NCBI RefSeq assembly: GCF_026625125.1
Contig: NZ_CP113097.1
Coordinates: forward strand, 4,016,001 to 4,080,000
Origin: Pseudomonas putida
Lineage (GTDB): Bacteria; Pseudomonadota; Gammaproteobacteria; Pseudomonadales; Pseudomonadaceae
Length of the DNA: 64,000 bases
Direction of reading: 5' to 3'
The notes below the pieces were generated by a model. The model was not told the origin of the DNA. It was given only the letters and a program-made list of their open reading frames with translations, and did not search any database. Shown piece after piece: positions 1 to 27,801 of the stretch. Position 1 is the first letter of the stretch, and every line of letters begins with the position of its first letter. A program made the translations under genes and the position numbers.

Positions 1-1
1 G

Positions 2-1527
2 GTGCTGCTCGACCAACCTGGCCTGCTCGCCGAACTGCCCGCGCACGATGGGCTGCTGCGCCTGGACCTGGAGGCCGGCTACGACGACCAGCCGGTGCAC
101 AACCCCGCACCGCGCAGCAGCGTCGACAACCTCGCCTACATCATCTACACCTCCGGCTCCACCGGCCTGCCCAAAGGCACGCTGCTCAGCCAGCGCAATG
201 TCCTGAGGCTGTTCAGCGCCTGCGATCGCTGGTTCCGCTTCGACCACAATGACGTCTGGACCTTGTTCCACTCCTTTGCCTTCGACTTTTCGGTGTGGGA
301 GATCTTTGGTGCGCTGCTGCATGGAGGCCGCCTGGTGATCGTGCCGCACGCCTTGAGCCGCGACCCGCAGGGCTTCCTGCAACTGCTGGTGGACGAGCGT
401 GTGAGCGTACTCAACCAGACGCCATCGGCATTCAAACCCCTGACCCAGGCCGCGTGCAGCGCCGCCTCGGCAGACCTTGCCCTGCGTCATGTGATCTTCG
501 GCGGCGAAGCGCTCGACGTGGCGGCACTGCGCCCCTGGTTCGAGCGCTTCGGCGCACAGCGGCCACAACTGGTGAACATGTACGGCATCACCGAAACCAC
601 GGTGCACGTCACCTATCGACCGATTGGCCTGGATGATGTGAACCGCACGCTGAGCCCGATCGGCGAACTGATCGACGACCTCAGCGGCTACCTGCTCGAC
701 GGCGAGCTCGAACCGGTTCCGGCGGGCTGCATCGGCGAGCTGTACATTGGCCAGGCGGGCCTTGCCCGAGGCTACCTCAACCGCGCCGGGCTGAGCGCTA
801 CGCGCTTCATCGCCAACCCGTTCTGCTCCCAGCCCGGCAGCCGCCTATACCGCACCGGCGACCTGGCGCGCCGCCGCAGCGACGGCACCCTCGAATACAT
901 CGGGCGCATCGACCAACAGGTGAAGGTGCGCGGCTTCCGTATCGAACTGGGCGAAGTCGAGGCCAGCCTGCTGGCGCAGCCGGCGGTGGCCCAGGCGGTG
1001 GTGATCGCCGACCAGGGGCCCGCCGGCACCCGCCTGCTCGCCTACCTGGTGGCGCACCACGGCCAGGGCGGCGACACCGCCACCCTGCGCGCCGCGCTCA
1101 AGGCGCAGCTACCCGACTACATGGTCCCGGCCCATTGCATGTGGCTCGAACAGCTGCCCCTGACCGTCAACGGCAAGCTCGACCGCAGCGCCCTGCCGGC
1201 ACCGGCCGACAGCCCTACCCAACGCCCCTTCCGCGCGCCCCACACAGCGTTGCAAGTGCAACTGGCAGGCATCTGGCAACAGGTGCTCGGTGTGCAAGCG
1301 GTGGGCCTGGACGACGACTTCTTCGAGCTGGGCGGCCATTCGCTGCTGGTGATCAACGTCGTCTCGCGCATCCAGCTGGAGCTGGGCCGCGAGCTGACCC
1401 CACAGGCCCTGTTCCAGCACCCGACCCTTCAAGCCCTGGCGCTGCACCTGGACACCACTACAACCGCGGTCGATGAAAACAAGCTCGACACCCTCGAAGC
1501 CTGGCTCGACGAAATGGAGGAACACTG

Positions 1528-1528
<1 letters not shown>
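2..1528 (+). CDS. Pyoverdine NRPS, 3' end (partial adenylation domain, Thr-type, plus carrier domain)
   Basis: This is the C-terminal 508 residues of a non-ribosomal peptide synthetase whose start lies before the window. It opens inside an adenylation domain ([14 protein letters not shown] near residue 45, YRTGD near 283) and ends with a carrier domain ([11 protein letters not shown] near residue 440, Ser as phosphopantetheine site). Reading the pocket by eye against GrsA gives D-F-W-N-I-G-M-V, the classical threonine code. The last residues form a short acidic helix (LDTLEAWLDEMEEH) of the kind used as a docking peptide. The stop overlaps the next start as TGATG, so the two synthetases are translationally coupled and probably act in sequence. 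No epimerisation domain follows, so the Thr is expected to stay L. The module family is certain; the Thr assignment is inference from the code. Confidence 0.93.
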
Positions 1529-10065
<8,537 letters not shown>

Positions 10066-10125
10066 ACCTGCGCCCGGCCGCCCTGTGCGGCCGGGCCTTT
10101 ATCCAACACTGTGAAGGAAACCCGA

Positions 10126-11073
10126 ATGTCCCTGGATTGCGATCTGGAAGCGTTCCTGGAACTGGCCGAACTCGGCCGCCTGACGGGCAAGAGCCAGCCC
10201 ATGCATCAGTTGAGCATCGCCCAGGCACGGGCGGAGTTCGAAAACGCCTCGCGTCTGCTCGACCCCGACCCTCCCGCCCATGTCGACGTGCGCGCCCTGC
10301 AGTACAGTTGCCGCGAGGGTGCGCAGTTGCCCGCCCGTCTCTATGTGCGCCCGGGCGTCACGCCCAAGGCCACCCTGTTCTACCTGCATGGCGGTGGTTA
10401 TGTGGTCGGCAGCCTGGACTCGCATGACTGCGTGTGCCGGCGCCTGGCCTGCCTGGGTGACTATGCGGTGTTCGCTCCGCACTACCGGCTGGCGCCCGAG
10501 CAGCCGTTTCCAACGGCACTGCACGATTGCCAGGACGCCGCCCTCTGGCTGCAGCACAACGCTACCGAGCTGGGCCTGCCGAGCGCGCTGGTGCTGGCCG
10601 GTGACAGCGCGGGTGCTACGCTGGCCACGGTTCTGGCGATCGAAGCCGCGCAACACCCGCAGGCCATGGCAGTCAAAGCGCAGCTGCTGTTCTACCCGGT
10701 AGCCGAAAGCAATACTCGACGCGCTTCGCACCGGCAGTATGGCGAGGGTTACCTGCTGGAGAGCGGTACGCTGGACTGGTTCTACGAGCATTACCTGGGC
10801 GCCACCCAAGCGCACACTGACTGGCGCGCCTCGCCCCTGCTGCACCCGGCGTTGCCAGCCATGGCGCCGGCCTATGTGAACCTGGCCCAGTACGACCCGT
10901 TGTTCGATGAAGGCCTGGACTATGCGCGCAAGCTCGAGGCGAGCGCCACACCGACCACGCTGCGTATCGAGGCGGGGTTGACCCACGATTTTCTGCGCAT
11001 GTCGGGTATCACTGGGGCGACTGGCGAGGTGTATGCGGCGGCAGGATGCTGGTTGGAGCAGGTGCTGGCCTGA
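10126..11073 (+). CDS. Alpha/beta hydrolase, HSL-type esterase/lipase, in the pyoverdine operon
   Basis: A 315-residue cytoplasmic serine hydrolase of the hormone-sensitive-lipase (family IV) type. The oxyanion motif HGGG is at residues 88-91, the nucleophile Ser161 sits in GDSAG, an acid is expected in QYDPLFDEG (near 253) and the His in GLTHDF (near 285). The ATG at 10126 was chosen over an in-frame GTG at 10111 because AAGGA lies 7 bases before it. The gene follows the thioesterase NRPS by 60 bases with no obvious terminator, so it is probably co-transcribed. No signal peptide is visible, so it is not the periplasmic PvdQ acylase, and the family cleaves esters rather than amides. A stand-alone proofreading or precursor hydrolase is possible. 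I recall a similar gene at this place in P. putida KT2440. The substrate is unknown. Confidence 0.88.
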   Translation: MSLDCDLEAFLELAELGRLTGKSQPMHQLSIAQARAEFENASRLLDPDPPAHVDVRALQYSCREGAQLPARLYVRPGVTPKATLFYLHGGGYVVGSLDSHDCVCRRLACLGDYAVFAPHYRLAPEQPFPTALHDCQDAALWLQHNATELGLPSALVLAGDSAGATLATVLAIEAAQHPQAMAVKAQLLFYPVAESNTRRASHRQYGEGYLLESGTLDWFYEHYLGATQAHTDWRASPLLHPALPAMAPAYVNLAQYDPLFDEGLDYARKLEASATPTTLRIEAGLTHDFLRMSGITGATGEVYAAAGCWLEQVLA

Positions 11074-11121
11074 CCAGCAAGCCTGATGCCCGTAGGGCAA
11101 GCGATCTGGGGCCGCCATGCG

Positions 11122-11327
11122 GCCCATCGCCGGCAAGCCGGCTCCCACAGAAATGCGCAGTTCTCGAGGCCTACGCAGTACCTGTAGGAGCCGGCTTGCC
11201 GGCGATGGGTACAGCGCAATCCTCGAGGGCTACGCAGTACCTGTGGGAGCCGGCTTGCCGGCGATGGGTACAGCGCAATCTTCGAGGCCTACGCAGTACC
11301 TGTGGGAGCCAGCTTGCCGGCGATGGG
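11122..11327. repeat. REP cluster: one inverted REP plus three tandem 59-bp REP-bearing units
   Basis: A REP palindrome core (CGCCGGCAAGCCGGCTCCCA) at 11128-11147 is followed by three head-to-tail copies, in the opposite orientation, of a 59-bp unit starting at 11161, 11220 and 11279. Each unit holds CTACGCAGTACCTG followed by a REP core. The copies differ by a few substitutions (GTAGGAG/GTGGGAG, CCGGC/CCAGC). The block lies between the 3' ends of the convergent esterase and fpvA genes, where it could act as a bidirectional transcription barrier. Confidence 0.9.
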
Positions 11328-11359
11328 CTGCATGGCAGCCCTGATTACGCTGGCTGAAA

Positions 11360-13891
11360 TCAGTACGTCGCGCGTACCGTCAGCATGAAGTTGCGCGGAT
11401 CGCCGTAGTAGTTGCCATAGGTCGAGGTACCGACGGTCTGGTAGTACTTCTTGTCGAACAGGTTGTTGCCGTTGAGGGTCACATTCCAGTGCTCGTCGAT
11501 GCGGTAGTCGACCATCGCATTCCAGATCGCATACCCGCTCTGCTGGTATTCGAAAGGCACATTGGACTGCACCACGTTGCCCAGGCCGTCATAGGTCGCA
11601 GCAGTACCGCTGACCTTGGTCGCGCTCTGGATGTCCACACCACCCCCGACGCGGAAGTCGTTCAACACACCGGGCAGGCGGTAGGTGGTGAACAGCTTGG
11701 CCATGTGCTTGGGCGTGACCGTGCTCAACGCAGAGCCAGTGTCGCGGTTCTTGTTGATGTTCAGGGTGTAGCTGGCCATCATCATCCATTCCGGCAGGAT
11801 TTCGCCGGAGATTTCCATGTCGATGCCCTTGCTGATGGTTTCCCCACCATTGACGTAACAGCAGTTACCGCCGAATGCCACCTGGCTCAACGGGTAGTTC
11901 GGGTCCTGCACCGCCTGGTCTTCACGCTTGGTGTAGTACAACGCGATACTGGTGTTGACCGCGCCGCCAAACAGCTCGCCCTTCAGACCGGTCTCATAGG
12001 TTTTGCCGGTCATCGGGTCCAGCGTGCTGCCGGAGGTCGCAGGCCCGGCCAGCAGGTTCTGCTGTGGCTTGAAGATCTCGGCGTAGCTGGCATAAGCGGC
12101 CCACTCGTCCGTCAGGTCATAGACGATGCCACCAAACGGGGTGACTTTGGTCGGCTCGCGCATGTCCACCCGCGACTGCTGGGTCCAGGTCCCGGCGGCG
12201 TCTGCCGTCTGGTAGGTCTGGTCGAACTTGTAGCGCTGTGCCCGGGCACCGACGATCAGGTGCAACGGCTCGGCCAGTTGCAGGCGCAGGCTCGAGTACA
12301 AGCCATATTGAGTCTGGCTGTTGGGTTTGTAGTCGCGGCTGATGGCCGGGCGGGCGCCAGGATCATCCCATGGGGTGGAGTCCGGGTCGAACACATTGAC
12401 CGGGCCGCCGGCAGTGGTGAAGCGGCCAGTGCCGCGCCAGCGGCTGTCGATCTCTTGATAGTCACCCCCCACCACCAGGCGGTGGTCGAGGCCGAACATG
12501 CTGAAGTCGCCGGAGACGTTGACGTCCCAGAGGTTCTGCTCGCTCCACTGGGTGTTGTAGGTGCCGTAGCGGGTCACGCCGACGCCGGTGACCGGGTTCA
12601 CCGAGCCCAGCGTCGTGGCGTTGTTGGTGGTGATGGTGTCGTAGATGTTGGTGTAGCTCAGGTTGAGCTTCCAGTCATCGTTCAGGCGATGGTCGACCTT
12701 GGCGAAGTACTCGCGGGAAAAGCCGTCCGCGTACGCCCAGGTGGTAGACAGCCCGGTATGGCGCGGCAGGCCAAGGTCGGCACCGTCGCTGTAGCGTGGC
12801 ACGGCCGAGGCGGTGCCGGTCTCGTGGACCTTGTTGAAACGCAAGCCGGCGGTGAGCATGGTGTCGTCGGTGACATCGGCTTCAAGCACGCCATAGAAGA
12901 ACGGCTTGTCGGTGGCACGGTTGTCGACGAAGTACTGGCGGTCCTGATAGGCCACCACCATGCGGCCGCGCAGCTTGCCATCGAAGCCCAGCGGCCCGGT
13001 CACGTCCAGCTCGCTGCGGTAGTTGTCCCAGCTGCCCGCCGAGGCGGTGAACTTGAGCTGGTAGAAGTCCAGCGGGCGCTTGCGCACCAGGTTGATGATA
13101 CCGCCCGGGTCACCGGTGCCGCCAAACAGCGCGCTGGCGCCACGCAGTACTTCCACGTGGTCGAATTCGGCGATGTCGTAAATGTTCGACGCGTAGAAGC
13201 TGCCGGCGGTGGTACCCAACGCCATGGGGGCGGCACCGTCAAGCTGGATGTTCTGGATCGGGAAGCCGCGCGAGTAGAAGTCCTGGATACGGAAGGTGTT
13301 GCTCTGCACCGTCACACCCGGCACGGCCTTCATCGCATCGTTGATGTCGGTGAACTGGCGGTCTTCGATGACCTGGCGGGTGATCACCGACACCGATTGT
13401 GGGGTTTCTTTCAACGAGGTCGGGCTTTTCGAGCCGACGCTGGTCAGGCCCGGCGTGTAGGAGCCAGTGTTCTCGGTCGCCTGGCCCATGCCCTGGCCCA
13501 TGATGGTGGTTTCGCCAATGACCAGCGCACCGGCGCCGACGTCACTGGTGTCGGTGCTGATCAGCAGGACCGAATTGTTCTCGATACGGTACGTAAGGCC
13601 TGCGCCTTCCAGCAGTTGCGACAGGGCCTGGTCCGGCTCCATGGTGCCGCTGACCTTCGGTGCACGCTTGCCGCTGACCAGGTCGGGCGAGTAGACCATC
13701 TGCAGGCCGGTCTGCTGGCCAAGGGCGATCAGTGCCTGGTCCAGTGGTTGGGCTGCGATGTCCACCGCCACCGGCTGGGCATGGGCGTGGGCCATGGCCA
13801 GGCTCAGCACCAGTGCCGAGGCACGCAGGCTCCACTTCGATGGCCCGGCGGCCAAGGCTGCCCCCTTGTTTCGCATACGTTTGGACTTCAT
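11360..13891 (-). CDS. fpvA: TonB-dependent ferri-pyoverdine receptor with N-terminal signalling domain (FpvA-like)
   Basis: An 843-residue outer-membrane receptor that imports the ferric siderophore with TonB energy. A signal peptide with a basic start and hydrophobic core (cleavage probably after AHAHA, near residue 38) is followed by a secretin/TonB short N-terminal (STN) domain (about 45-105). That domain marks transducing receptors that signal to an anti-sigma factor. The plug domain is at about 150-265 (LKETPQSVSVITRQ, and a GGTGDPGGIINLVRKRP stretch). The 22-strand barrel runs to the C-terminal aromatic residue (RATY). Length and layout match FpvA. The gene is convergent with the NRPS-esterase operon and lies downstream of the minus-strand NRPS operon. 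I found no anti-sigma gene (fpvR) or fpvI next to it. The assignment to pyoverdine is from context; the receptor family is certain. Confidence 0.87.
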   Translation of the reverse strand: MKSKRMRNKGAALAAGPSKWSLRASALVLSLAMAHAHAQPVAVDIAAQPLDQALIALGQQTGLQMVYSPDLVSGKRAPKVSGTMEPDQALSQLLEGAGLTYRIENNSVLLISTDTSDVGAGALVIGETTIMGQGMGQATENTGSYTPGLTSVGSKSPTSLKETPQSVSVITRQVIEDRQFTDINDAMKAVPGVTVQSNTFRIQDFYSRGFPIQNIQLDGAAPMALGTTAGSFYASNIYDIAEFDHVEVLRGASALFGGTGDPGGIINLVRKRPLDFYQLKFTASAGSWDNYRSELDVTGPLGFDGKLRGRMVVAYQDRQYFVDNRATDKPFFYGVLEADVTDDTMLTAGLRFNKVHETGTASAVPRYSDGADLGLPRHTGLSTTWAYADGFSREYFAKVDHRLNDDWKLNLSYTNIYDTITTNNATTLGSVNPVTGVGVTRYGTYNTQWSEQNLWDVNVSGDFSMFGLDHRLVVGGDYQEIDSRWRGTGRFTTAGGPVNVFDPDSTPWDDPGARPAISRDYKPNSQTQYGLYSSLRLQLAEPLHLIVGARAQRYKFDQTYQTADAAGTWTQQSRVDMREPTKVTPFGGIVYDLTDEWAAYASYAEIFKPQQNLLAGPATSGSTLDPMTGKTYETGLKGELFGGAVNTSIALYYTKREDQAVQDPNYPLSQVAFGGNCCYVNGGETISKGIDMEISGEILPEWMMMASYTLNINKNRDTGSALSTVTPKHMAKLFTTYRLPGVLNDFRVGGGVDIQSATKVSGTAATYDGLGNVVQSNVPFEYQQSGYAIWNAMVDYRIDEHWNVTLNGNNLFDKKYYQTVGTSTYGNYYGDPRNFMLTVRATY

Positions 13892-13939
13892 GTGCGCGAC
13901 TGACTCCGAATGTTCTATGAGTGTGTAGGTGACGGTCTC

Positions 13940-13965
13940 GACGTACCGTTTCTATAAGAGCCTTA
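13940..13965 (-). promoter_or_regulatory. Possible ECF-sigma promoter upstream of fpvA (weak)
   Basis: On the minus strand TAAGG is followed 17 bases later by CGTC, about 50 bases before the fpvA start. This resembles an ECF-type promoter but differs from the TAAAT-N16-CGT boxes used elsewhere in the locus, so another sigma factor such as an FpvI type could be responsible. Weak evidence. Confidence 0.25.
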
Positions 13966-14130
13966 CGCGTTCGAGCGACACGTTTTCAGCGGCCTACAGG
14001 TAAGACGCACGAACGTTAAAAAAACTGATAACTTTTTTCATTTACGTTCAATGTTTCGCAGGCACGGGGGGCTGGAGCTAGCGCTCATGAGAGGCAACCT
14101 GGAGGCTGGTGGCGGTGAGGTGAGCGATTG

Positions 14131-14306
14131 GGGCCGCTTTGCGGCCCATCGCCGGCAAGCCGGCTCCCACTGGGATCGCGCCAGCTTTTAGACATTGAGC
14201 AAGACATTCCCACCCATGATGGCCAGCCCTGGTACACCGCCGTTCTTGAGCGCTGCGCGGTAGGGGGTGGGAGCCGGCTTGCCGGCGATGGGCCGCAAAG
14301 CGGCCC
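14131..14306. repeat. Mirror pair of 40-bp REP elements (perfect inverted repeat)
   Basis: Positions 14131-14170 and 14267-14306 are exact reverse complements over all 40 bases, separated by 96 bases. Each arm combines a REP core with a flanking GGCCGC-TTT-GCGGCC palindrome. The pair lies between the end of the minus-strand NRPS operon (stop at 14324) and the fpvA promoter region, so it may insulate the two units. The rest of the 432-base gap (13892-14323) holds the weak fpvA promoter candidate and an A/T-rich stretch near 14013-14045; I see no gene in it. Confidence 0.9.
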
Positions 14307-14323
14307 TATGAACGCTGATCGAG

Positions 14324-17300
14324 CTATGCGGTGACGTTCTTCGCCTTGGCCAGCATCTGCTCTTTTTCCTCAGGGCTCATGCGCTCCAGTTGCAGGCGCG
14401 CCTGGGCAATCTTGAGCAACTGCCCGCGGTTTGCCTCGTTGGCCTGCAACGCCTCGGCCAGCCCCGCCACGGTGGGGTGCTCGAAGACCAGCGCCGGCGC
14501 CACTTCACAGTTCAGCAACTTACGAATCCCAGCCACCAGCTTGATGATCAGCAGCGAATGGCCGCCGGCCGCGAAGAAGTCGGTGTGGATACCGATGCTT
14601 TCGCGCCCGAGCAACTGCGCCATGCGCTGGGCCAGCAATGTCTGCAATGCGTCCTGGGGTACATCCTGCTGGCCGCCCTCCTGCGGCATTTCCAGCAGCG
14701 CGCGACGGTCGAGCTTGCCGTTGGCCAGGCGCGGCAGGCTCGGCAGGCGACGCAGCTGGGTTGGCACCATGGCCGCTGGCAGGCACTCGGCCAGCCGCGC
14801 ACGCAGCGAGGCTTCATCGAGCCCATGGCCTTCGCCGTGCACGACGTAGCAAGCCAGCAGCTCCAACTGCCCCGGCTGGTTTTCAACCGCCAGCACCGCA
14901 CCTTGAGCAACCCCATCGACCTCCAGCAGGCGCGCTTCCACTTCGGCCAACTCGACACGGAACCCGCGGATCTTCACCTGATGATCCTGCCGGCCCTGCA
15001 GCAGGATGCCGCCATCGGCCTGGTAACGGGCCAGATCACCGCTGCGGTACAGACGCTCGCCGGCTTGCAGGGGGTTGTCGATAAAGCGCGACGCCCCCTG
15101 CTCGCCCCCCAGATAACCCCGGCACAGCTGGCGCCCGGCCACATGCAGTTCACCCAGCTCACCCACGCCCGCCAGTTGCCCAGCAGGCGTCAGCACGTAA
15201 ACGCGGTTGCCGGCCAGCACCTGGCCCAGGCTCGCCATCGGCGCGTCGGCCCGCAGTGGCTGGACCAGCACGCCGACCGTGGCTTCGGTCGGGCCATAGT
15301 GGTTGAACACCCGAGCCTGAGGCGCCAGCCGTGCGATGCGCGCCAGCAACTGCACACTCGGCGCTTCGCCGCCCAGCACCAGGGTCGCTGGCAGGCAAGG
15401 CTGCGCGCTGTCGAGCAGCGCCGCCAGGTGCGACGGCACGATCTTCAGGCAATCGATACCTTCGTCGCGCACGAACGCGGCAAACGCTGCCGGGTCCTGC
15501 ATCACGGCGTCGCTGGCAACGTGCAACGTGGCGCCAACCTGCAAGGCGCCGAACAGGCTGGTGTGGCCGAGGTCAGCCGCCACCGTGGCGCTGAACGCAA
15601 AGTGCCTGCAGGCCGAAAGGTCCAAAGCTTGCTCAGCGGCCTGCAGGTACCCGGCCAGTTGCCCATGCTCGATGACCACCCCCTTGGGCTCACCGGTCGA
15701 ACCTGAGGTAAACAGTACATAGGCTGCCGTATCGGCCGTGAGCACTTGCGCCTCGAACGGCGCTGAAGTTTCCGCGAGCTGCTCGAACAGCGTGGCATCG
15801 ACCTGCAACTGCGCGCCGGCCAGGCGGCTGACCTGCTCGCGTCGCGCAGCGGGCCAGAGTGGGTCCAGCGGCAGGTACGCAGCGCCGCACTTCCAGCAGG
15901 CCAGCACCGCCGCCAGCCAGTGCACCGAGCGCGGCAGGGCCAGGCCGACCACGCTGGCATTGCCAATGCCCTGGGCCTGCAGGTGGGCGGCCAACGCCGT
16001 GGCCAGCTGGTCGAGCTGCTGCCAGCTCCACCCCTGCCCTTGTTCGATGATCGCCAGCGCCCGGGGCTGTTCGCGCACCCAGCGGGCGACCCGCTCGGGC
16101 AGCAGTTCGGTGACCGCTGGCAGTGCGGCCTGGGCGTTACGCTCAAGCACCAGACGACGCTGTCGTTCACCGGCAATGCCCAGGCTGACCAAGCTCGCGT
16201 CGGGCGTCTGGGCAATGCTTGCCAGCAGCGTGGCGTACTGTTCGAGCAGGAGCTGCGCCAGTGCCGGGCTGTGCCACGCGGCCCAGTACTGCACCAGCGC
16301 CTGTGGCGCTGCGCAGTCGCTGTCGACCTGCAGCAGCAGGTCGGGGCCCGCCATCGGCGCGTCAATGCCCACCACCTGCCAACCACCGGCCAGCGGCGGG
16401 CAGGCGGGGGTCAGGCAAAAACCGATGGCGGCAGGCGCCAGCGCGGGCGTTTGCTCGGGGCTGAAGTATTCCTGCCAAGCCGCATGCTGCTCCAGCTGCG
16501 CAGCCAGGCCGTGCAGCCAGGTACGCAGTGGCTGCTCGGCCTGATAATCGAGCAGCACCGGCAACTGCTTGTGGTACACCCCGGCGCTGCCGGCGAAATA
16601 GGCGTAGTCGCCACGGCTGTCGTGGCACCAGTTCACCACCTGCACAGGCTGGCCATCGAGCCGCGCCAGCAGCAGCCACCAGGCTGCCTGCAGCACCCTG
16701 TCCAAGGGCAGGCCAAGCCCGGCCAGGCGTGTCAAAACGTCCGGGTCGAGGTCTGTGCGGGCCTGCGCGCGCTCACCGCGTGGGCTGCCTGGGGCTGGGC
16801 GCCAGGGCAGTTGCTGGGCGCTCGCGGGCTTGCCGTTCAGCGCGTTCCAGTAGCTGCGCGCAGTGCTGGCGTCTTCATCCACCACCACCTCGCTGCGCCA
16901 CTGCAGGTATTGTTCGAAATCGCCATCGTCGGTTGTTTCCAATGCGCCTTGGCAGATCGCCGCAAGGCTTGCAGCCAGCGCCGGCAGGCTGGCAGTGTCG
17001 ACCAGCGCTGCCAGTACACCCAGCACCAACTGGCAACGCCCCTCGGCCTGCTCGCACACCAGCACGGCAACGCCCGCACCGGCCTGCACATCCACCTCAC
17101 GCTCGAACCAGGCCTGGCGGCCGGCGCTATCGCCCGCCGCCAGCCACGTCAGCTCCACCCCCGCGGCCTCGCGCTCAAAAAACTGACGCAAGCCGCGATA
17201 ACCTGCGGCTTGGCCGATGCGCAGGCGCAGCGCGTCATGGCGGCCCTGCCACTGCTGCAGGGCGGCCCGCAGTGCGGCGGGCGCCGGCACGTTGTCGAGC

Positions 17301-17406
17301 TGCAAGGTGATGCAGCGCGCCGCGTCCTGCCAGCGGGCAGGCAGTGCAGTCAGCTCGAGCGACTGCATGGGCAACAACGGCAGGCCACTCGTTTCGGCGG
17401 TGATGT

Positions 17407-17410
<4 letters not shown>
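14324..17410 (-). CDS. Pyoverdine NRPS, degenerate condensation/interface domain - A(Asp) - T
   Basis: A 1028-residue single-module synthetase. Residues 1 to about 420 have the length and position of a condensation domain but lack its signature: HHxxxDG is replaced by a segment reading LAALVDT, and the usual SxAQxRxW and HQDxPFE motifs are absent. The adenylation domain (about 445-930; YVLFTSGSTGEPKG near 566) gives the by-eye code D-L-T-K-V-G-H-V, essentially the aspartate code. A carrier domain follows (TDFFAAGGHS near 943). The start overlaps the upstream NRPS stop by 4 bases (ATGA), and that NRPS ends in a fused hydroxylase, so the Asp held here is the likely beta-hydroxylation substrate. 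The degenerate N-terminal domain fits the published 'interface domain', a non-canonical condensation-family member thought to present carrier-bound Asp to the hydroxylase. That identification is inference. Confidence 0.9.
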
Positions 17411-27621
<10,211 letters not shown>

Positions 27622-27678
27622 CAGCTTGCTTTCCGTACGAGTGGGGTACCACGGGCAGTGCCCGGCTATCCCTACGAA

Positions 27679-27702
27679 ACGGATACAACCTGCAAAAAAT
27701 TA
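27679..27702 (-). promoter_or_regulatory. Iron-starvation (PvdS) box, NRPS operon 27.6-14.3 kb
   Basis: Read on the minus strand, TAATT-N16-CGT, 58 bases before the NRPS start. It deviates from the PvdS consensus TAAAT-N16/17-CGT at one -35 base, the same deviation as in the pvdL box. It is paired back to back with the box for the divergent SCP2-cupin gene. Confidence 0.65.
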
Positions 27703-27739
27703 CCACCGCCAACCCCCTGGCCAGCGCTGGGCGGCGCGC

Positions 27740-27763
27740 TAAATTTCGCAACCCGCCCTTCGT
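27740..27763 (+). promoter_or_regulatory. Iron-starvation (PvdS) box, SCP2-cupin gene
   Basis: TAAAT-N16-CGT on the plus strand, 38 bases before the GTG start at 27802. It is an exact match to the PvdS consensus and the strongest reason to place the SCP2-cupin gene in the pyoverdine regulon. Confidence 0.75.
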
Positions 27764-27801
27764 TCCGTTCTCACACCCCTCCCCCACGAAGAGGCTGCGC
27801 C

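Noticed and set aside
10111..10125. GTG start for the esterase
   Set aside because: It overlaps its own ribosome site; the ATG at 10126 is correctly spaced.
11161..11327. CRISPR-like array
   Set aside because: The 59-bp units are contiguous with no unique spacers and contain REP palindromes; no cas genes are present.
11489..13903. 804-codon plus-strand open frame opposite fpvA
   Set aside because: fpvA on the minus strand has a signal peptide, STN, plug and barrel; the opposite frame matches nothing.
14013..14044. PvdS box for fpvA (minus-strand TAAAT near 14040)
   Set aside because: The next CGT lies 24 bases away, too far for the 16-17 spacing.
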